Shown: piece by piece, positions 11,934 through 24,133 of the stretch
How the letters are laid out: every line of letters starts with the position of its first letter
Position numbering within the stretch: the stretch's first letter is position 1
From: Oscheius tipulae
Lineage: Eukaryota; Nematoda; Chromadorea; Rhabditida; Rhabditidae
Direction of reading: 5' to 3'
Assembly (NCBI GenBank): GCA_037178975.1
Contig: JASJZH010000004.1
Coordinates: forward strand, 6,262,001 to 6,326,000
Length of the DNA: 64,000 nt
Notes under the pieces: model-generated
Databases searched by the model: none
What the model saw: the letters and a program-made list of their open reading frames with translations, nothing else
Told to the model about the DNA's origin: nothing
Translations under genes and position numbers: made by a program

Positions 11934-13632
11934 TTATTGTACACGTAATAAATTTACTCCTTGATTCCACTTCTGTGCAAGCTCGGCATCTTTTTTCTTC
12001 TTTTCGTAGAGGGGTACCTGTTTGGGCGATCTTACAATGAAAGGAAAAGGCTTTACCTAAACAAATCGAGTCTCTTCGGCTGAAAGGCCTTGCAGGGAGG
12101 GAAAATCCGAATTGGATGCAGGATTGGCCTCTCTGGGATCTGAAAAGGTTTTTTGTTCGAAACACTTAAATCAAACCTCAGGTCGAATATCACCGGGTAT
12201 CGGCTCCAAGTGATCGTCCTCAATCTCCTCATAAATATGCATATGTGCAAGTGAAGGTTCCTTCTTCAAAATTGATCTAAACCCCGGTTATTCTAAAGTA
12301 CACATTTCTTAGATACCTGGGAATGGATCCTTTCTTCGGTAAAGCACGTAACTTTTTCTGTCTCTCCGTCGAAAAGTAGATCTTGCTGCTGTCGTCCGGT
12401 TCCTTGATCAACAATTTTTTCCTATTCAATGTTGACATATCAGCATCCGTGTTAACGTGTCGATCGGACAGCGACTCGTCTTCTTCCTTCAACTCTAGCT
12501 CATCAAACAGTCCGGCTAGATCGTCGTCTTCCTCGTCGAACGGGAACGGCGAGACTAAGGGTGTCTGAACTTGTTTTGTTTATTCATTTTCAGAGTAAGC
12601 AACCTTCAGATCGATGCTGGTCATCGGGGATCGAACTCTCACCGTACTGGCATCTTCTGCCTCGAAAAGATCCACATTGGAATCACTCAACTTTGAACTG
12701 CTCTGTTCAGAAGAGTACGAGGTCGAGGGAGAATCCGTGCAGTCCCACTGAAAAGTCTTAGGGTTTATGAAACGAAGGATACATCTCGAGACTACTTGCT
12801 ATCTCTATTTTCCAAACTGAAAGTCAAAGAATGCTCTTCCCAGAAGATCCGATACAGTTTCACTCAATAGTGAGTCTACCAAGTAGTTTCTGAGCTCCCA
12901 CATGTCCCACAAAGTGGGGCTATTGAACTACCATAAATCATCCAGCGAAACCAAAAAGGAAAACGCAGAAATCTATAGAGGTTTAATTATCTAGCCGACA
13001 ATGTGATGAGAAAGGTAAAAAGAGTCTAGGAAAAAGCCAAGTCCTCCTGACGACACACTGTTAAGTTTTAGGCTCACGAGTTTCCCAGACTTAGAGTTCC
13101 CGATCTGTTGTGCAGTCTGGCAATTTCTCAGTACTGCGTCAACGGCTATTTCGAAGGCCAGAATTACAGACTCTCTCTGCATCAATTACCGGTCTTCTCG
13201 AAAGGCTCTGTGTCTCTTGGAACACGAAAAAGAACGTACACTTGGATAGCCCGAATAGCCGGTTGAGGGTCGAAGAATAAACTGTGACCGAGAGATAGGA
13301 CGATCGGAGGCGGAAGAGTAGCCAGTCGAGTCGGACTCGTAGCCTTTCCCACAATGCTTCTTGACGACAGCCCGAAGCTTTTGCATAGTAGCATTAGCCG
13401 TAAGAGAGACCGGCAGGCAGGCTGCCTTACGTGAGCAGGCGGGCCACTGGAGATTGCGCGCACAAACAAAATGTGGACAGATTGACACCCGGGCGGGCGG
13501 AAACTGATTCCGGTCCTTGAACCACAGTTCCGGGATCTCGCCAAACAAACAATAACATGAACTCCAACACGAACTTCTTTCCTCTTGTGCTAGGACGTTA
13601 CTTGGCACCCAGCTCTCTGATTCAGCAATTAT
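11934..13632 (-). CDS. Unrecognised multi-exon protein, start unresolved
   Basis: Several minus-strand exons with plausible joins. The 5'-most visible exon (13632 down to about 13188) encodes a Cys-rich stretch and then GKGYESDSTGYSSASDRPIS. Later pieces include AFEIAVDAVLRNCQTAQQ, LWDMWELRNYLVDSLLSE, an acidic patch DEEDDDLAGLFDELELKEE, and a lysine-rich ending RFVPLYEKKKKDAELAQKW, with the stop at 11934-11936. No catalytic motif, signal peptide or membrane segment is visible; it looks like a cytosolic or nuclear scaffold with disordered acidic linkers. I could not place an ATG: the 13632 exon needs an upstream exon, and the neighbouring plus-strand gene starts at 13731. Some joins (around 12770-12880) are unresolved. 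Confidence 0.5.
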
Positions 13633-13730
13633 CTGAAAGAAGAGGGAGGGAAGGGCTCGAGAAGTCTAATTGAGACCTTGATGGATTCTATCTGTTATTT
13701 CATGGAATGAGTTGGTACAGCTAGACGAGG

Positions 13731-15272
13731 ATGGTACAGCTAGACGCTCTTCCCCATCTTATGCAACAGTTCCTATTCGGCTTGGAACTGTTCATCTCCC
13801 TTCCGTCACTGTTTGCGGTTGGGCTTGCAGGTTGGTTCTGATCTTCCAAATTATCGTGTCGTTTTTTGACCCTCTTCATTAATCCCAAAAGTTATGAAAA
13901 TGGATGTTGCTGAGTATCCGCACAGGTCTTACCCATACTTTTTCTGGAAGGAGTGAAAAGCATGTGTGAGAAGTACATAAACAATCGAAAGCATCACCGG
14001 AACAGTTTATGCCGGCATCAATTAAACTAGGGGCCAGGCAGTCGGGAAAAGGGCACAAAATCTCCGAATGAAAACTGTACAGTTTAAAATCTTCTAATCT
14101 CCCAGTCTACATCATCAAAACGTCTACAAAATGGCCTCTAGTACAACGTCTCATCGGATTCAACTACCTCCTTCCCTATTACCTCTACACAACTTTGCGA
14201 GTTTTTGACATTTTGATAACATTGGTGAACCGCAAACCGCCGACGTTTGATTGCATTGACATCCTGTTAAGCGGAACTATTTGTGTTGGTATCGGTAACT
14301 GTCTTCTTCTGGCTTTGGATCGAAGGCTAACAATTCGCTGGTCTTCTTTCAATCATTCAACCAGGTGAGGTTTACGTGCAGACTAAACAAAGTCTTTTGA
14401 GTTATACGCTCGGAATGGCCATTCTCTCCTTGTTGCTTTGGACAGCCTGCTACTTGTATCAGATATTTCTCTACGTGTTCAAAGTATCGGGCAACACAAC
14501 ACTCGAAATGGTTCACAGGTTTGCAACTCCAGTTGTGGGCGTGGTGATCGTAATCGTCGTTGTGATTGTGAATCGTCTTTCTCTTAAAGACGTCGAGAAA
14601 AAGAAAGAAGGACTGAGAGAAATGGTTCCGGAAGAGCAGGCCATAATGAGGTAGGAAGTAAGCTAATAGAAACAGTAGTAGTTCCAGAGAGAAGCTGGAA
14701 ATCAACATGAACATTAGCCTGGTTTACAAACCAGTCCTCGTGAGGCTGCTTGTGGCAGCAGTTCTGTGTGTTCTTCTTCAGTTTGGAGCTACTACAGTAG
14801 AGGTGAGATCTTAGTAATGAAAATAATATTCGCTCTTAACAGTGCTTTAAATTATTCCACACATTGTTTTACCTTACATGCGCACCTGTCGTTTCTACCT
14901 TGTTATCGTCTGTCTTCTACAACGTCGTCGCTATCACTCCGCCACTCATGCTCCACGCCACACTTCATCATCGCGACAATATTTTCCTTTTGCAGCGATT
15001 CGAGGACTTCTGTGAAACGTTGAACAAGTTGGCAGTCAGAAAAAAAGGACGGAGCACTATCTACGAGCTCCAGCCAAATACAAACAGTAGAAAACTTTGT
15101 AAACTTCTCTTATTGGAAGGTTTTAGCGCAACCGATAACATCTGTCAGAGAAGAATTGTTCCGACAGGAGACAGAACGACAGTCGAACCACTTCTACACA
15201 CTCACCCACTACTGGCGACATCCCAATCCAATGCCTCCGGGCACCATTGTTATACCCGAAAATGGTCCATGA
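13731..15272 (+). CDS. Multi-pass membrane protein, family unknown
   Basis: Exons join in frame from MVQLDALPHLMQQFLFGLEL through hydrophobic blocks. These include FISLPSLFAVGLA, LLPYYLYTTLRVFDILITLV, DILLSGTICVGIGNCLLLAL, SYTLGMAILSLLLWTACYLY, TPVVGVVIVIVVVIV, LVRLLVAAVLCVLLQFGA and FYLTCAPVVSTLLSSVFY, suggesting about seven helices. A cytosolic C-terminus follows, reading HYWRHPNPMPPGTIVIPENGP if a 28-nt intron (15099-15126) is removed. If that intron is retained, the frame ends at 15301 instead. It may be a divergent seven-transmembrane receptor, but no family motif (DRY, PFG, DYE) is present. The first intron (13831-14104) is long. The start codon lies in a short direct repeat, ggtacagctagacg, present twice at 13714-13745. 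Confidence 0.6.
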
Positions 15273-16983
15273 AAATAAATTTGCTAGCATCGAGGTCATA
15301 ACTGTCACAGATTGTTGATACCGCTAAATGTTGACTCAAATTCAGACAAAAAAGGCCTGTTACGACTAGCATTCTACTATTCTACGCAATACTCGTTTGA
15401 CTACTCTCTCCTATAGTTTAGCGTCCAGGATTCAACTAACAGCGTTGTTGCGGTAATGACTTCTTCTCCTGAAATGATTGTTTGGGCTAGTCAGAGCGAG
15501 GTGTTTTTTTTTACTTGAATCTTATAGGAGCTGCTTTGAATCCTTTTTTTCTCGTGATCCTTGGTATTACCCTGACATGTGACACTCTTCATTGTCCTAG
15601 AAAGAATAGTAGTAGACGTCACGTGTCTGATTAACATTTCGGACAGTAACGACTATAAAAGTATGACCGTACTTCATCAGTCACGTTGTTCCCAGTCACA
15701 AAACGAATCTTGTGCTCGTTAATACCAAAAAATCTTTCTTTCCGTGAACGAAACATCTTTCAAAGTAGTTTAGATAAGAAAGAGGAGTCTTGCGTGTTTC
15801 CTTGTTCTTGCTGTCTTAATCTCGAGAAGAGAGTTGGGAAGGAAGTAAACTCGGTTTTCTGGCGATGAAGTAGAGAAGAGAACTATATAATTTTAAGGAA
15901 GTTCAATCAGATCTCCATTTTTGTTTCACGTTCTCCTCCCCCAAATACCTGCCCAGTAAAGTATACTCTAGGATTTCAAGTTCGTTCCGGCTAATCTCTC
16001 AATGGGAAGTACACAACAAACAGTGCGTCAGTACTGATCTCACAACAATGGATGGTCCTGTGACTCTGTGGGTGTTTAGTCTCTAACCTCGACTATGATT
16101 CCGTACAAGTCGGTGTCTCTCATAGAAGGCTAAACAGGCTCTTTCCTTGTAGCAGCAGCTTCTAATCCCGTCAAGATGTCTGATGCAAATAGGCGTCAAG
16201 TCTTGTTCGTCATTGGGAAGGAACAAAAATATGAAGGCTGTAACGCGAACACCTGGCTGTTATGCTATGCTGATTTGCGTCGACAGACTTAGTCAAGAGG
16301 TACACATTTCGAATCCGCTATAAAAACGGCAAAAACTCGATCTCTAGCCTTTACAGTATCTAGGCTACTGTTTCTATCTAAAGCGTCATGAACACTTCTT
16401 TCTTGAAAACGAACACTGGAGTCATGAATAATGTTGCGAAAAGTTGAGGTGTTCTGGGTACGAAAACAATTTTCATTAAACACGGAACTCTTTGACGGTA
16501 TATAAAAATGGTTAGTACTCACCCCAAGATCTAGTTGCTCAGAACCTCATTTGTTATCCATCTCATTTTTGAGTTGTTCGGTTTCTGACATTCGGCCCGG
16601 CTTACTGGAAAGTACAAGTTCTGTACGATAATCTGGGTTTAGCCCGTCGTTGCAATAAGTTAATAATAACTTTAGCACTGAAGTAAAGTCAGATGTATGC
16701 TGACGTTAAATTCGCTGTTCAATAAAATCAACTACAGAGTTGAGTTGGGTCACTATCTCCTGCTAATCTATCCTGCTGCTCATTACCGGATTGTGCAAAC
16801 CTAAACTTTCTTACCAAAGGCGTCTAGCATCGTGCCCCCGTATTTCCATGAAGAGGGTCAGGCGAGTCTCCTTGTTCTCAAAATGGCAGGATTAGAGTTC
16901 TGCATATATACTGGAGCGTGATGCGCAAACACACTTAGTTTCTCCTCCAGTTTCCTACAGTAGTCACATCCACAAATTTATAG
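15273..16983. other. Gene-poor 1.7-kb stretch with an orphan TATA-Inr signature
   Basis: No convincing coding region. TATAAAAG near 15653 is followed about 24 bases later by TCAGTC, a TATA plus initiator spacing, but no gene is recognised downstream. A tgcatatatac TATA-like element near 16902-16912 probably serves the Srx gene starting at 16984. Confidence 0.4.
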
Positions 16984-18321
16984 ATGGTTTCGGTCAAGGA
17001 AGGTGACCACGAGATGGTCGTGCTCTTTGGAAAGGACATCGCTGCTTTGATCATCTTTTGCGTGAGTTACTATTCGTTTACCACCCTGTATGTTTTTGAC
17101 TTGAATAAGCTATAGAAAACAACCCGCCTGTTTTTGTAAGTCAAACGTTTCAGATATCGTTGATAGGCGTTTGTGGCAATACAACCGTGGCTGTTTTCAC
17201 GAGTAAACTCCCGACGATGAACAATCCTTTTGGACGGCTCTTAGCTAGTCAAGCGACTGGCGAGGCAATCCTCTGTAGCGGCTTCCTCTTGTTCTATTTC
17301 CCGATGATGTTCTTCGACAGCGAATGGATGATCAATATGTCAGGAACAGTCGGATACATCCAGCTGATCTGTTACGACATCTGTGTCTGGTCCCACTTCT
17401 TCATCTCCATCAATCGCTTCGTCGCTATCTGTCTTCCTCTGCACTACGAAAACGTCTTCAGGTTTGGCATAGGAATAAGAAAATTTCATTTCTTTTTTTC
17501 AGCAAGAGGAACACTTGGCTCATAATCGTTTTCACTTGGACTGTAGCGATCGTCTTTGAGACTGTCGTTCACTATGTTCAGTTCTGGTCCGATTCATGTC
17601 TTCTCGTTTTCTCGCCTGTCCTCTGGGCCTACGTTTTCGAGGACAACCAGGTGAATTGACTTCGTCTAGAAGATAACGATCAACTTAGCTCTGTGCCATT
17701 GTTGGATTCTACGTCGGTTTCTATAAAGACATCGCCTTTGTCATCACGATCGGCATCATCGACTTGATCACTATCTATCATGTTCACCGAACCAACAAAG
17801 TCGTATGTATTCTATTTTTATTTCAGTAATTGATCTTTCAGATGGTTTCTGTTTCTAGCGCTCAAAAAGCTAGACGTGCCCGAGAGATCAGTTTTTTGAA
17901 GCAGGTGAGTCATCCCGATCAAATAGCACTCAAGATACCAAAAACTACTGCTTTTGCTCCAGATTCTGCGAAATACAATCAAAACACAAGAGTTTGCAGG
18001 CTATTCTCCAAATGATAGTGTTCATCATCGAGCTGAACACCTATTTCATCTGGTGTGAGAAGTTCCTGGACAATCGCTGGGTCTTCTGGTTCATGACTTC
18101 GTTTGCTTGGTGCACTGTTCACACAACTGACGGGTATCGTTACTCAATTGTATCTTAACTAATCACTTTACAGTGTTATCATCCTTTTGTTTAATCGTGA
18201 GTTCCGGAAGCTCATCACATCTCCCTTCAAAAAACTCTACCACTTTGCAGCTGATGGCTCGACTAATGATAAACATTCATCTCCTGGAACGTTGAACGCT
18301 CCTTCGTCTCATGGATACTAA
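16984..18321 (+). CDS. Srx-type chemoreceptor (seven-transmembrane GPCR), copy 1
   Basis: Nematode serpentine receptor of the Srx family, expected on sensory cilia. The start is MVSVKEGDHEMVVLFGKD. TM1 is ISLIGVCGNTTVAVF. The family hallmark PTMNNPFGRLLASQ stands before TM2. TM3 carries DICVWSHFFISINRFVAIC, the Srx version of DRY. Later exons give the TM5 region YKDIAFVITIGIIDLITIY, the third-loop RAREISFLKQ, TM6 AILQMIVFIIELNTYFIW, and the TM7 end VIILLFNREFRKLI. A Ser-rich tail ends SSHGY. It has seven or eight exons with introns of about 40-90 nt and no stop or frame break. Two paralogues on the same strand (29.9 and 38.5 kb) share exon layout and motifs. Confidence 0.88.
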
Positions 18322-18444
18322 ACCTAACTGTTCATAATTTTCAAAATCCATCGACATCTAAATTTTGAGGTGTAACTTGTTTCTTTTTTACATTTCATTA
18401 AAAACAGCAATAATTAGGGACGGTAAAGAGAAAGCTGGACCCTT

Positions 18445-18700
18445 GTCTCCACAAGTGAGAAATTTGACTATTTCTCTGGGCACATCAGGGACAAAGATAA
18501 AAAAGATAAAGTTTGACCTGTGATCAATGCTAGAGCTCAATTGCATGGGGGTACAAGCTGAGGGGCCAGGTCAAGTAGGCTTACGTTCTAAGCTGGACAG
18601 GTACCAAATATGACTCCAAAAACGCCTTATCTCCGGAGCAAGCGACATCAGGGATAGTCTCAGAACAACTCGATTACCGTATAGCTTTTACAGCATCGTC
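18445..18700 (+). repeat. Dispersed repeat copy interrupted by a 153-bp insertion with target duplication
   Basis: 18445-18491 and 18645-18700 together match, in inverted orientation, 26301-26398. The 26-kb copy is continuous, while here the match is split by 18492-18644. The 10-mer acatcaggga occurs on both sides of the split (18482-18491 and 18645-18654), as expected of a target-site duplication. Confidence 0.6.
18492..18644. mobile_element. Short insertion flanked by 10-bp direct repeats
   Basis: A 153-bp non-coding segment between two copies of acatcaggga, inside a repeat that is uninterrupted elsewhere in the window. No obvious terminal inverted repeats. Size and 9-10 bp duplication would fit a small non-autonomous Mutator-like or retroposed element; the class is inferred. 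Confidence 0.5.
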
Positions 18701-18844
18701 CACAGCGTTCAGCTACAAATGTTTATGACTCTAATTACCCAGGCATGTTTCACGGGGAGATTAGTAGAGAACCAGCCGTTTACCACGGCTTCGTGTACAA
18801 TCATGAAAATGCTACACTCAAGGAACATTTTGAACAGAGACCAT

Positions 18845-18935
18845 CCGTCTTCGACGGCTTCACCGTCCCTTAGTCTTGGCTTAGCATTGACAACAGGCGA
18901 CTGCGCCACCAATAGCCTAAGTACCCGAGTTTATT
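18845..18935 (+). repeat. Dispersed repeat with conserved hairpins, copy 1
   Basis: About 85-90 bp closely matching 56820-56905: a gacggcttcaccgtc hairpin, cccttagtcttggctta, then an aacaggcgactgcgcc hairpin and aatagcctaa. Hairpin stems remain paired despite base changes between copies. Confidence 0.6.
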
Positions 18936-20512
18936 CAAAACTTCAACGGAGCAACCAAGCTACTATGGTTTGTTCAAAAAGTTACAAGTCGCTACTCACA
19001 ACCCATTTGTTTCGTGGCGGGAGCCAAAGTGAAACAGTCCTTTGACCAAAACTTGACTGAGTATTCCTTGTTTGTGTGCTAAATAGAGGCAAATGGGTTC
19101 CGCCACAAACAGAAATAGGTAACGGATCCCTCCCAATTCTTGACGAAACATCAAACTGTATGACAGTGGAGAACATGACAGGCCGGAAAATATCCCGATT
19201 TTACTTCACTGTAAGAAATAGCTGTTATGACTTTCATACGCATCCAACGGAACAAACTTGACCATTGGCAATATAGGCGCATACTTGTTAAATGTTCAAC
19301 CCATTAAAATATTTCATTTTGTTTGCCAGTGGCGTGAACTTGCTGTTTGGGGTCTGCAATTGTTCCCTACGGCTCTTTTTGCTTTTCGTAGCGCGATTTT
19401 AAGATCGAGATGACTTTTTCATACTACAAAAGTCATCTTTCTTCACAAATCGAAGAACCGAAAAAAAAACTCTTGTATTTTGTGTTAAGCCATAAAGGGT
19501 TCTGGATACCCTATGAGGGCGGTCCCACGCTCGTGAGATAGGATCAGATCCGGGAGGCTGTGAGCTACCGAAGAGAACAGAAACGTTTAGTTCTGAAGTA
19601 CTTGTGACAGCTTCTCGTCAGCTATGTTTGAATTACTTTGATCCTAACCTCCGGGAACAGGCTTTCAAGTCACTGTTCTAACCAGCTTCAGTTAGAACAA
19701 CATGTACGATGCAGTGCCTTTTACTCTCAGCAAGTAGCACTGTATACACTAAGCACGGTCTGTTTAGATAGGAGATATCTAGCCTGACATCAAACTTGAC
19801 CATCCGTGTAGTTCAGACCAAGGTTGACCACTGAAGTAAGACCAGAAGTCCATTTCACTGTTGATTTCACCAGTATGTAACTCGACTCTAGCGATCTATA
19901 TTCTTGTCCAAGAACTGAACATGTCCACCCGTTCAAACACGAAACGTCATTCTCGACTTGAAGTACAGCCTTGCATGTCTAGGCAGAATCATGTCTTTTT
20001 TTTGTTTTTTTTTTTGTTTTTTGTTTTTTTTTGCTGAACACAGGAACATTCAGGTATATTTACGCGTTAGATAGCTTGGTTGTTTCCAGCAGCTGTTTCC
20101 AGCGAAGCCAGGAAATTGTCTAGCATCCAGACCATGCCTTCCCAGAGATAGTTCAGGTGTTGATCTGCGGGAGGCACCCTAATGCCGGGAGATAGGATCC
20201 GGAGGGGATCCGGGAAAGTGTTAGCCAGTGAGTGAGCTGCCTCCAACAGATACATTTTGAACTGAGCGATTCTCTCTTTTGTCTGTCAAATACAGCTAGA
20301 CAAACACTTTTTGACTGCAATTCGTTGTTGTTCCCGATCCTAGTCTTTTCCTTTTTCTTGTCCGCTTCCCCGGGACAAGGGATATTCGACAGCGGGACAT
20401 TTCTCATACTTCTTTAGTACGTCGATTGTACGTTTCTTTTCTTATTCTTGTTCTTTTCTATTACATTCAAATTACATTTATTCCTTACTAGAGATCTCTC
20501 TTTGGTCCACCA

Positions 20513-23500
20513 ATGTCGGACAAGCTTCTTCATCTGCAGGGAGTACGAGGATTGGCCATACTCTTCGTAGTCTTCTTTCACTTCTTCCCTGCTAAATTCG
20601 CGAATGGATATGTCGGAGTGGATATGTGAGTCATACTTGAACTTGTTGTTACACAAGCATGTAGGTTCTTCATTCTGTCCGGCTATCTCATGACTATGAT
20701 GCTGGAGCGGAACAAGGAGCTGACGCTGCTCGGAGCTGGGGAGTTTCTGTACAGGAGATGGAAAAGGATTGTGCCGCTCTACTACCTGGTCATCTTGATC
20801 GTTCTTGGTGAGTTCACTGGTCTTTTTTGGCTGCCTGGGTTGATACATTGTGGACGTACATGCCGGGAGCCTTCTACCTAAGAAGCTATTAGATGGACTG
20901 AACAAACATGATTGCACTGTGCACCGGAAATAAGTAAAATGGAGCATTTGCTTGGAAGGAAAGGGGTTCTTACGGCGCATTCAGCAGTTTACAAACAGGA
21001 CGCTGCGGGATCCATTAAGACTGAGAGCCGACTGTAAACTCAGCTAAAAAGTACAAAACCGAACTTGTGGTCGAAAGGTAGGGAAGTTCCCTGAGTATTG
21101 AATGCACACAGTGAGGGTTTGGTGACGAATCCCCCCGTAAAATTCAAAGAACTGGGAGATCCTAAAGTCACGGTGAAGGATCATAGCAGATACCAGCGAC
21201 TCCTCAGTGCTAGGTATTGTGTTGTGTGTGTTGTCCTCATATTGTGGTCTCACTCTCATTCTAACCCTCTAGATCATACAGTAGACTAGAAAGACATCTG
21301 CGAGCTTGTTGCCGAAGTTCCAAGGTTCAGTTCAAAAGACACCTCGCAGGGTTCAAGTGTTTGCTGGATGTTCTCAAAGGTCAGATTGAAAAGAGAGATA
21401 GTTCTCGGATCTTTGTGTCCACACCAAGCACTCTCCATTGTTTAGTCTAAAAGCCCGTCCCAGGGTTCAAGGAATGTTGCGTTTAGATTGCAAAACAAGA
21501 TTGTTCGGGAGTGCACTGGCTGATTCATAGATCAACCAGATGCTAGGATGCAAAAGACATGTCAGGAACTGACAGGAATCTCGAGCCATTGATATTTTTG
21601 CTTTTCAGCGCTTGTCCGATTCACTTCGGTCTCTATCCAAAAGACCAACGTCGAGTCTGGCTTCATTGCTACCCTCTTCGCTACGAATCTCATTCATCCG
21701 AGTGGCCATGACGGTTATTTCGCCAAGGTACAATTCCATCATATCTGTAAAACTATCCTTTTGAGCTTGGCGTGGCCGTCGACCTCTTCACCCACACTTG
21801 GTCTCTGGCTCTCGAAATGCAGTTCTACTTCCTCTTCCCTCTGATCTTTTACATCTTCAAGAAGATGTCTCAGCAGTTCGGACAACATTTCATCGTTTTG
21901 CTATGTAGGTTTTCTGCAAAAAAGTTAAAACCTTCTTCAGGCATTATGTCGGGAGCCTTCTACCTAAAAACCGATCGGTTCCTGTCCTTCAACTCGGTCT
22001 TTGCCAGGATTTGGCAGTTCCTGGCTGGTCTCTTGGTCTACTACGCCTACTCGAGAGACTCTTTCTTAACCCCGTCGAAAGAAACGATTCTGTGTCTGGA
22101 AGAGGAAGAAAAATTCTTACCAAAAGAAGATAACCTCGTTATCAACTCCTTTCCATTAGTTTCTGTATGTTTACTGTCCCTCTGCGTGCTGATAGTCTCT
22201 CCCCAAGAAGTAACCTCCGACTTTGTTAGGTATCATTTCCTTAGATCTCCCTCTCACTGTTTTAGGGTCAACACAGTCCTGATGACCTTTGTGATTCTTC
22301 TCTACGGCAAAGGATCCACCTTTTTGGAGAACAAGTACCTCGTCTATATTGGAGAAGTCTCTTACGCTTGGTATCTGCTGCATTGGCCGATTGCCGCCAC
22401 CTTGAAGCTGAACGAGAGATGTACTCAAGGTAGGAACACCTAAGCTGCGTATCAACCCCATCAAATGCTAGGGGGAAGCTGTCGATACACAGCGAAATGC
22501 TGCGTATCGATGCCCTTTCGAGTTGGTGCGTAGTTTTCCGCGCTTCACACAACCTGAAGGCTAGAGTTGGTGCGCAGCCTGGAATAACTGGACCATTTCA
22601 GAACTCTTCCTGGGACTCATCGTCTCCTTCATTCTGGGTGTCCTGCTGCACGAACTTTTTGAAAAGTTCTACTTGAAGTGGGAGAAGGTTACCGTAATTG
22701 CCTTGACCACCATCCTTCTAGTGGGAAATCTCGCAGTTCTCTTATCGATCAAACGTTGGATAATCTTCTAGATATAGTGGATTGAGAGTTACAGAAAGTC
22801 TTCCACCTGCCCAATTGGATGATCTTGAGTCGACCGAAAAGTCCGGGTACTCATTCAATGGAATAATGTCCAAGTTCAACTATCCGACCGACTTTATCGT
22901 GAACATGACCTATGGATATGAGAATAAGACAGACTGTGAGTAACCTTTCTGAAGTTCAGATTTGGTATCATTCTGTGTACAAACTGTTTTGGTTCGGCAC
23001 ATGTTTGCTCCCATACCCTCAGTTCTAAAGGGAAGTGGTGTCACCGAGATTGTACACTGTACCATTTTACAACAACGACTGTCTGATCCCAAACTACCAA
23101 TTTCAGTCGAGAGAATCGAGCTGAACAACTACTACCAATCAACGGATCTCAGGCGCTCATTAACCGACTTCTGTCCCAAGTTCAAGACGACCTCCAATCC
23201 TTCGGAGAGTCGTTGTGAGCTGAACGAGGTAGAAGACAGAATTCCATCCTGATTGGGTTTCAGGGTACAAACAAAACCGCTAACTCGACTCTTCTAGTAG
23301 TTGGGAACAGCTATGCCGGAAACCTTTTCAAGATTGTCCACGAGGAGTGCAAGAATCAGTTCTCGCACATGGAGATCTCCTTCACTGGCGGTACTTTTTA
23401 ATCTCACCACACCAAATTTCTATGCTTCAGGCTGTGAGTCACTAACACGGTCCAATAGCAATCAGTACTACAACTGTAGCAAGGACTACATGTTCTTGGA

Positions 23501-24133
23501 CGCTATAAGGGAGATTCAGCCGGATTATTTGTTCATTGTTGAGAGGTAGACAGAAGTTATAATTACAAAACCAGCGCTTTAGACATTTCCAGCTAGGAGA
23601 AATCAAAAACGGGCAGAATCCTTTTGACGACGAGCTTTTCAATGTAAAACACACTTTTTTTTCTGACAAATTAATGCCTTCAGTTCACAATGAAGAGGAT
23701 GGAAGAGACGGAGAAACTGGTCAAGAAGAAAATTTACATACTGGACGCGTTTCCGGCTGTCGTTTGGGGCACCGTAGGGGCTGTGAATACCAAACTAAAG
23801 TCGGGAGTCACAATTAATGATGTATGGCTGTTGCGACCCGTGGAAAACCTGAGTTCAGGCTGAAAGAGCAGTAATCGATACACACTACCTGATTATGAAG
23901 ATGCGACTCCAGCGAATTGTGGACAACTGTCCAAAATGCCATTTGTTTGACTATGCCTCCCAGTTTTTCTTTGATGGACAGTTCAAGGTAACTATTTTTG
24001 GATTGGAATCACGGTTTTCCAGATTTACGACCCTAAATACTTTGTCAGCTTCTTTACTGAAGGCAGTCATTTGACCCCAGCTGGCTGGGAAAGAGTTCGA
24101 CCGTTGATAAAACAAATTTGTGATAGGTTATAA
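20513..24133 (+). CDS. OAC-type membrane acyltransferase (AT3 plus SGNH domain)
   Basis: Acyltransferase-3 family membrane enzyme that moves acyl groups to extracytoplasmic targets; nematodes have many (oac genes). It opens LHLQGVRGLAILFVVFFHFF, containing the conserved His of the AT3 active site. GYVGVDMFFILSGYLMT and an RRWKRIVPLYYLVILIVL helix follow. The HTWSLALEMQFYFLFPLIF and EVSYAWYLLHWPIA motifs are present. The C-terminal SGNH-hydrolase half has the block I motif VVGNSYAGN and the block V EGSHLTPAGW, where the usual Asp of DxxH is Glu. It ends LIKQICDRL. The intron 20808-21608 (801 nt) is unusually long and holds a piece resembling a downstream exon. The N-terminal NRF domain of some family members is absent. 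No inactivating change seen. Confidence 0.85.

Larger units (their letters stand above)
18322..20512. other. Gene-poor 2.2-kb repeat-rich stretch
   Basis: Holds a repeat copy at 18445-18700 broken by an insertion, a dispersed hairpin repeat at 18845-18935, a poly(T) tract with G interruptions at about 19993-20036, and related gagatagGATC..CCGGGA sequences near 19540 and 20190. No gene accepted. Confidence 0.45.

Noticed and set aside
16295-16320. ttcgaatccgct resembling a tRNA T-loop
   Set aside because: No matching acceptor, D or anticodon stems in the flanking 80 bp.
20414-20980. 188-codon minus-strand open frame
   Set aside because: It runs antisense to AT3 exons of the acyltransferase and has no domain, signal or splice support.
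20513-24133. Horizontal transfer of an OatA-like acyltransferase from bacteria
   Set aside because: Multiple introns and the known large nematode oac family explain it without recent transfer.
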